Part shown: piece by piece, positions 21,585-24,002 of the stretch
How the letters are laid out: each line of letters starts with the position of its first letter
Position numbering within the stretch: position 1 is the stretch's first letter
DNA from: Bacteroidales bacterium
Lineage (GTDB): Bacteria > Bacteroidota > Bacteroidia > Bacteroidales > UBA7960
Length of the DNA stretch: 24,002 nt
NCBI GenBank assembly: GCA_007122505.1
Contig: SKTQ01000101.1
Coordinates: forward strand, 1 to 24,002
Direction: 5' to 3'
Position numbers and translations under genes: made by a program
Notes under the pieces: generated by a model
What the model was told of the DNA's origin: nothing
What the model saw: only the letters and a program-made list of their open reading frames with translations
The model's database searches: none

Positions 21585-23534
21585 CTATTTGATAATTACC
21601 GCATTAAACTTACACACATCATAACAGGTACCGCATCCTATGCATTTATCCTGTACGATAAAATGGGGATACCTTGGCGAACCTATGATTGCTTCCACCG
21701 GGCATTTTTTGAAACAAGCCGTGCAACCGGTGCAGGCATCCACATCAATATGAAACTCACGCAAGTCGGTACATATGTTGGCCTCACATTTCCTTTCAAA
21801 GATGTGTGCATCGAATTCACTTTTGAAATATTTCAGGGTATTTAAGATGGCATTGGGCGCCGATCTTCCTAGAGAGCAAAGGGAAGTTTCACCGAGCACT
21901 GCTGCAAGGCTTTTCAGCTGCATTACACCTTTGAACCTTTCCAGGGTTTGGAAAGAGTTGTTGTGCGAAGGCTTTCGTGTGGCATTTTCCATCACTTCAA
22001 GCATTCGTGCTGTTCCTTCCCTGCATGGGATACATTTTCCGCAACTCTCCTTTTTAAAGAAGGCCGTGAAAAACTTGGCCAGATCCACCATACATACACC
22101 TTTGTCGAGTACAACAAAGGCGCCGCTGCCGAGAGAGGATCCCATCTTTTTCAATTCGTCAAAGTCCACCTTTGTATCCAGTGTTTCCTCCGTAATGTAG
22201 CTACCGCTGTTTATGCCGAGCACAATGGCCTTAAATGACTTATCGCCAGGCAAACCGCCACCGATGTGGTTGATGATATCCCTGAATGAAATGCCCATAG
22301 GTACTTCCACGGTACCATAATTGTTGAGGCTGCCGGAGAGGGTAAACAATTTTGTTCCCTTTGAACTTTCGGTGCCGAGAGATTGAAACCAGGCGGGTCC
22401 GTTTTTAACGATCAGTGGTACATTAAACAGTGTTTCCACATTGTTGACAATTGTGGGTTTGTTCCACAGGCCTTTTTCTGCAGGGTATGGAGGCTTGAAT
22501 TCCGGCATGGCCCTCTTTCCTTCTATGCTGTTGTTGAGAGCCGTTTCCTCTCCGCAGACAAAGGCTCTTGCCCCCTTTTTAACAACCACATCAATATTTA
22601 CACCTGAATCGAAAATATGATGACCTATGAGTCCATAGGCAGTGGCTTGTTCGATGGCTGCTTCCAGGCGCTTGATGGCAAGGTCAAATTCCTTGCGGAT
22701 AAAAATGAAAGCCTTACCTGCGCCAATTGCATATGATGCAATCAATACTGCTTCTATCAGCCGGTGCGGGTTGCTTTCAATAATGGCCCTGTTCATATAG
22801 CTGCCGGGGTCACTTTCCACGGCGTTGCATACAAAGTACTTCTGATCACTGGCCGTTTTGAGGGCAGCTTCCCATTTTTCACCAGCCGGAAAACCACCGC
22901 CTCCCCGCCCTGCCAAACGGCTTTCGATGATCATTTCGCAAACCCGCGCGGGCGTGTGCCTGGCAATGGTATCCACGAATGCCCAATAACCTCCTTTGGC
23001 AATATAGCTGTCTATGGATTCAGGATCAATGATCCCGCAATGCTCCAGCAATATTCTTTCCTGATAAGCAAAAAACGGGTGGTCTTCAATATTGGGCACC
23101 TGATCCCATTTTTGCAGAATGGGATTACTGTATTGCCCTAGCAAACCATGTTCGGGCATATTGTCATTCAGAATGTCATCCAAAAGTGGTTGCACATGTT
23201 CTGCCTGAACTTTTGAGAATGAAAGACGGGCTTTGCCGGGTAACTGTACATCCACAAGGGGTTCTTCCTTACACAATCCCACACAGCCTCCCTTGATCAG
23301 GTCTGCATCGATACCATGATCAGACAGGTATTCCTCTATGGCATGGAAGGTTTTTTCGGCACCGGCAATCCTTCCGCAGGTGGCCATACCCACATATATC
23401 ATGGGTTTGTGTACCCTTTCACCTGAAATATAGGACAGGGCCTTCCGGAGCGAAGTGTTATGCTCCCGCTGCTGGTCAAGCAAGACCTGTTCAATCAAAA
23501 ACTGTCGCGTATCTTTTTCGATATCAACGTTCAT
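21585..23534 (-). CDS. hydB: Hydrogenase NADH-binding subunit HydB (NuoF-like)
   Basis: HydB carries the flavin and NAD(H) site that joins pyridine nucleotides to the hydrogenase clusters, in bifurcating or NADH-dependent HydABC. The 649 residues contain an N-terminal thioredoxin-like domain with C53, C84 and C88, an FMN/NAD core (GRGGGGFPAGEKW near 209-221, VESDPGSYMNR, GARAFVCGEETALNNSIEG), the N3-type cluster CGKCIPC (C498, C501, C504) plus C553, and two C-terminal [4Fe-4S] ferredoxin motifs (C601-C611 and C631-C641). The first thioredoxin-domain cluster ligand expected from CxGTxC is missing, leaving three cysteines there. ATG 23534 overlaps the hydC stop by 11 bases; a longer start at 23570 would overlap by 47 and is not preferred. 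Confidence 0.95.
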   Translation of the reverse strand: MNVDIEKDTRQFLIEQVLLDQQREHNTSLRKALSYISGERVHKPMIYVGMATCGRIAGAEKTFHAIEEYLSDHGIDADLIKGGCVGLCKEEPLVDVQLPGKARLSFSKVQAEHVQPLLDDILNDNMPEHGLLGQYSNPILQKWDQVPNIEDHPFFAYQERILLEHCGIIDPESIDSYIAKGGYWAFVDTIARHTPARVCEMIIESRLAGRGGGGFPAGEKWEAALKTASDQKYFVCNAVESDPGSYMNRAIIESNPHRLIEAVLIASYAIGAGKAFIFIRKEFDLAIKRLEAAIEQATAYGLIGHHIFDSGVNIDVVVKKGARAFVCGEETALNNSIEGKRAMPEFKPPYPAEKGLWNKPTIVNNVETLFNVPLIVKNGPAWFQSLGTESSKGTKLFTLSGSLNNYGTVEVPMGISFRDIINHIGGGLPGDKSFKAIVLGINSGSYITEETLDTKVDFDELKKMGSSLGSGAFVVLDKGVCMVDLAKFFTAFFKKESCGKCIPCREGTARMLEVMENATRKPSHNNSFQTLERFKGVMQLKSLAAVLGETSLCSLGRSAPNAILNTLKYFKSEFDAHIFERKCEANICTDLREFHIDVDACTGCTACFKKCPVEAIIGSPRYPHFIVQDKCIGCGTCYDVCKFNAVIIK

Positions 23535-24002
23535 AAGTATTTGTTTCTTTTTCCCGAAGGGTCCGGACAAGTTCTTTCAGTGACTCCATGGTAATGTTGG
23601 TGTGATAGTGTTCATTAACCTCGATCAGTGGTGCAAGGCCACAGGCACCCACACAACTGACCACTTCCAGGCTGAACAGACCGGCCTTATCCGTTTCACC
23701 ATCGCGAACTTTCAAAAGCTTCTCCAGTTCTTTGAGCAATGAATTCGCTCCGGCCACATGGCAGGCAGTTCCGTGGCAAAGGCGAAAATGATACCTGCCT
23801 ATAGGACCAAAACGAAAATTGTCGTAAAAGGTGGCCACTCCATAAATCTTGTTTACACTGATATCCAGATACTCACCAACCCGGGCAATGATTTCTTCAG
23901 ACAAATATCCTTTCACGTCCTGGATAGCCTGCATGATTGGGATCAGGTCTTCCCGCCGACGATTGGGAAATTTGCTGAATATGTTATCTATTTCGTTTTC
24001 CA
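23524..24002 (-). CDS. hydC: Hydrogenase subunit HydC (NuoE-like [2Fe-2S]), 5' end cut by one base
   Basis: This is the thioredoxin-like [2Fe-2S] subunit that links to HydB. Motifs are LCHGTACHVAG and VVSCVGACGLAP, giving the NuoE pattern CX4C (C76, C81) and CX3C (C117, C121). An internal ATG at 23934 gives only 136 residues and loses the N-terminal helices of the family. The frame stays open to the edge and reads ENEIDNIFSKFPNRRRED before it, with TG as the last two visible bases. A start ATG whose A lies one base outside the window is therefore very likely, giving 159 residues, a normal NuoE length. The stop overlaps the hydB start. It is the first visible gene of the hydrogenase operon, so its promoter is outside the window. 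Confidence 0.95.
   Translation of the reverse strand, partial: ENEIDNIFSKFPNRRREDLIPIMQAIQDVKGYLSEEIIARVGEYLDISVNKIYGVATFYDNFRFGPIGRYHFRLCHGTACHVAGANSLLKELEKLLKVRDGETDKAGLFSLEVVSCVGACGLAPLIEVNEHYHTNITMESLKELVRTLREKETNTYER

Overview
The window is a stretch of chromosome from an anaerobic member of the Bacteroidota (Bacteroidia-like). The placement rests on promoter cores of the TAnnTTTG type, an approximately 1,094-residue SecA with the long insertion typical of the phylum, a small DUF2795 protein known mainly from Bacteroidetes, and an [FeFe]-hydrogenase operon. Almost everything is on the minus strand; only smpB and a rhomboid protease gene are on the plus strand. I see no rRNA, tRNA, CRISPR array, insertion sequence or phage gene.

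Left part (1-11,600), housekeeping and accessory genes. It starts with the N-terminal half of a Pro/Glu-rich repeat protein that runs out of the window. Next come a CoA-binding protein and a Cys/Met-metabolism PLP enzyme (a pair), a repeat-bearing intergenic region, an OsmC protein and a hot-dog thioesterase, then secA, a DUF2795 gene with a clear promoter and terminator, smpB, an S41 C-terminal-processing peptidase diverging from a rhomboid protease, a ZIP metal transporter and an Rrf2-type regulator with three cysteines.

Right part (11,700-24,002), an [FeFe]-hydrogenase locus read right to left. hydC (missing only its first base at the window edge), hydB and hydA encode a NAD(H)-linked, probably electron-bifurcating or NADH-dependent, hydrogenase. 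Directly downstream, spaced by a few bases, lies a histidine kinase whose input half is itself an [FeFe]-hydrogenase-like domain with ferredoxin clusters. It is followed by a single-domain response regulator, a receiver-plus-histidine-kinase hybrid, the NADH/NAD+-sensing repressor Rex, a RibF-like flavin enzyme and an MBL-fold hydrolase. After a gap with its own putative promoter come the maturase hydG and two tandem copies of the small TM1266-type 'iron-only hydrogenase system regulator'.

A working model (inference): HydABC exchanges electrons between NAD(H), possibly ferredoxin, and H2. The hydrogenase-like kinase reads H2 or redox state and passes phosphate to receivers that have no DNA-binding domain. 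Rex reads NADH/NAD+, and HydG plus maturases not present here build the active site. The most notable points are the hydrogenase-like sensor kinase with its output-less phosphorelay, the changed proton-path residues in HydA, the RibF with a degenerate riboflavin-kinase half, and several palindromic promoter or operator candidates.
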